Source: SKVR01 sp964410015 (lineage in GTDB: Bacteria; Bacteroidota; Bacteroidia; Bacteroidales; UBA7960). Taken from it: 15,599 bases of DNA. The notes beneath the pieces are model-generated. The model had not been told where the DNA came from, did no database searches, and saw only the letters and a program-made list of their open reading frames with translations. Positions 14,911 through 15,599 of the stretch are shown here, piece after piece (positions within the stretch are counted from its first letter, which is position 1; each line of letters opens with the position of its first letter). Location: contig CAYPFV010000071.1 of assembly GCA_964410015.1 (NCBI GenBank), positions 1 to 15,599 of the forward strand. The letters are read 5' to 3'. Both the position numbers and the translations under genes were made by a program.

Positions 14911-15599
14911 GTCTTAATCCTTGTTTTTGTGGAATTTACTCTCCGATGGTAATAAACAAAACCCCACATCCCATTAACATTAGTCTTAATCCTTGTTTTT
15001 GTGGAATTTACTCTCCGATTGCCCCCTTTTGTTTCATATAAGAATAGTGTAATTCTGTCTTAATCCTTGTTTTTGTGGAATTTACTCTCCGATATAACTC
15101 GAAATTAGAAAAATACATTTATGTGGTCGTCTTAATCCTTGTTTTTGTGGAACTTACTCTCCGATGTGAAGACGCTTCCAGGTAGAAAATTTCATGGGGA
15201 CAGTGTCTTAATCCTTGTTTTTGTGGAACTTACTCTCCGATAGATTATAGAGCAACTTAACTCAGGTAATTGGTCTATAGTCTTAATCCTTGTTTTTGTG
15301 GAACTTACTCTCCGATGCAAATAATTCTAATTAAAAACTACATATACGCTATTGTCTTAATCCTTGTTTTTGTGGAACTTACTCTCTGATAATTCAAAAA
15401 TTGAATTTGACTGGTAAGATCAAATCTGTCTTAATCCTTGTTTTTGTGGAATTTACTCTCCGATCGTCCTCAATGTTGGTGGCACAGCGAAACCACGTCT
15501 CCGTCTTAATCCTTGTTTTTGTGGAATTTACTCTCTGATTCTTTCTTACTCTCTTCAAAAGATGTTGAAGACCTTCCGTCTTAATCCTTGTTTTTGTGG
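14911..15599 (-). CRISPR. CRISPR array, 37-bp repeats, continues past the window
   Basis: Nine full repeats start at 14911, 14983, 15057, 15129, 15205, 15280, 15354, 15428 and 15503, and a tenth starts at 15578 and is cut by the window end. Spacers are 35, 37, 35, 39, 38, 37, 37, 38 and 38 bp and are unrelated to one another. On the minus strand the repeat ends in GGATTAAGAC, similar to the ATTGAAAC-like 5' handles of class 1 (type I or III) crRNAs. Transcription is therefore probably leftward, with leader and cas genes beyond the right edge; the subtype cannot be set without them. Repeat variants: position 25 is C rather than T in repeats 4-7, and position 34 is T rather than C in repeats 7 and 9. 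Confidence 0.97.

Noticed and set aside
14911..15599. cas genes next to the array
   Set aside because: No reading frame in the window resembles a Cas protein; the DnaQ-like exonuclease at 5924 is 8 kb away and is of the housekeeping type, so I do not link it to adaptation.

Overview
The window looks like a chromosomal segment of a member of the Bacteroidota (Bacteroidetes). The supporting signs are AT-rich DNA with almost no Shine-Dalgarno sequences, a PAS/histidine-kinase type with the 'HELQVHQIELELQNDELR' N-terminus common in that phylum, a ClpB starting MNINNFTTKSQ, TAnnTTTG-like -7 boxes, and a 37-bp CRISPR repeat. The lineage is an inference; there is no rRNA or other marker to settle it. 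All seven protein genes I support lie on the minus strand.

Layout from low to high coordinates: (1) 1-471, non-coding, built from dispersed repeats. (2) 472-2139, PAS-PAS histidine kinase without a receiver domain. (3) 2568-4856 (or 4910), a membrane-anchored GAF/triple-PAS protein without a recognisable output domain, preceded by a -7-like box and a perfect 21-bp palindrome. (4) A 132-bp MITE-like element at 5016-5147. (5) 5156-5767, an FAHD1-like fumarylacetoacetate-hydrolase-fold enzyme. (6) 5924-6754, a DnaQ-fold 3'-5' exonuclease. (7) 6755-7324, an intergenic region with an inverted modular repeat and the clpB terminator. (8) 7325-9922, clpB. (9) 9923-10700, an intergenic region with modular repeats. 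(10) An apparent two-gene operon: a class I/II aminotransferase (13881-12541) followed after 16 bp by uvrC (12524-10701). (11) 13882-14544, more modular repeats. (12) 14545 to the window end, a CRISPR array that continues past the edge; no cas genes are in the window.

Two non-coding stories stand out. First, three copies of a short element with about 18-bp terminal inverted repeats are present. One sits just after the FAH gene. One has split the outermost CRISPR repeat: removing it plus a 4-bp direct repeat restores a 37-bp repeat with one mismatch. One lies in the next spacer. The intact array, with 35-39-bp spacers, starts at 14911, and its repeat sequence suggests transcription leftward, making this damaged end the old trailer end. 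Second, four intergenic intervals carry a modular repeat in which a roughly 50-60-bp linker (…CGTGTGTGTC…GGTTCATCTGTTTATAA…) separates or flanks different non-coding cores: a long imperfect hairpin core, a REP-like palindrome core, and a GC-rich stem-loop core. The shared linker with exchangeable cores recalls BOX-type modular repeats and is not explained by any gene.

Functionally the genes are mostly housekeeping: protein disaggregation, nucleotide excision repair, a proofreading-type exonuclease, a small-acid metabolic enzyme, an aminotransferase, and two signal-transduction proteins of unknown stimulus. The accessory signal is in the repeats and the CRISPR end.
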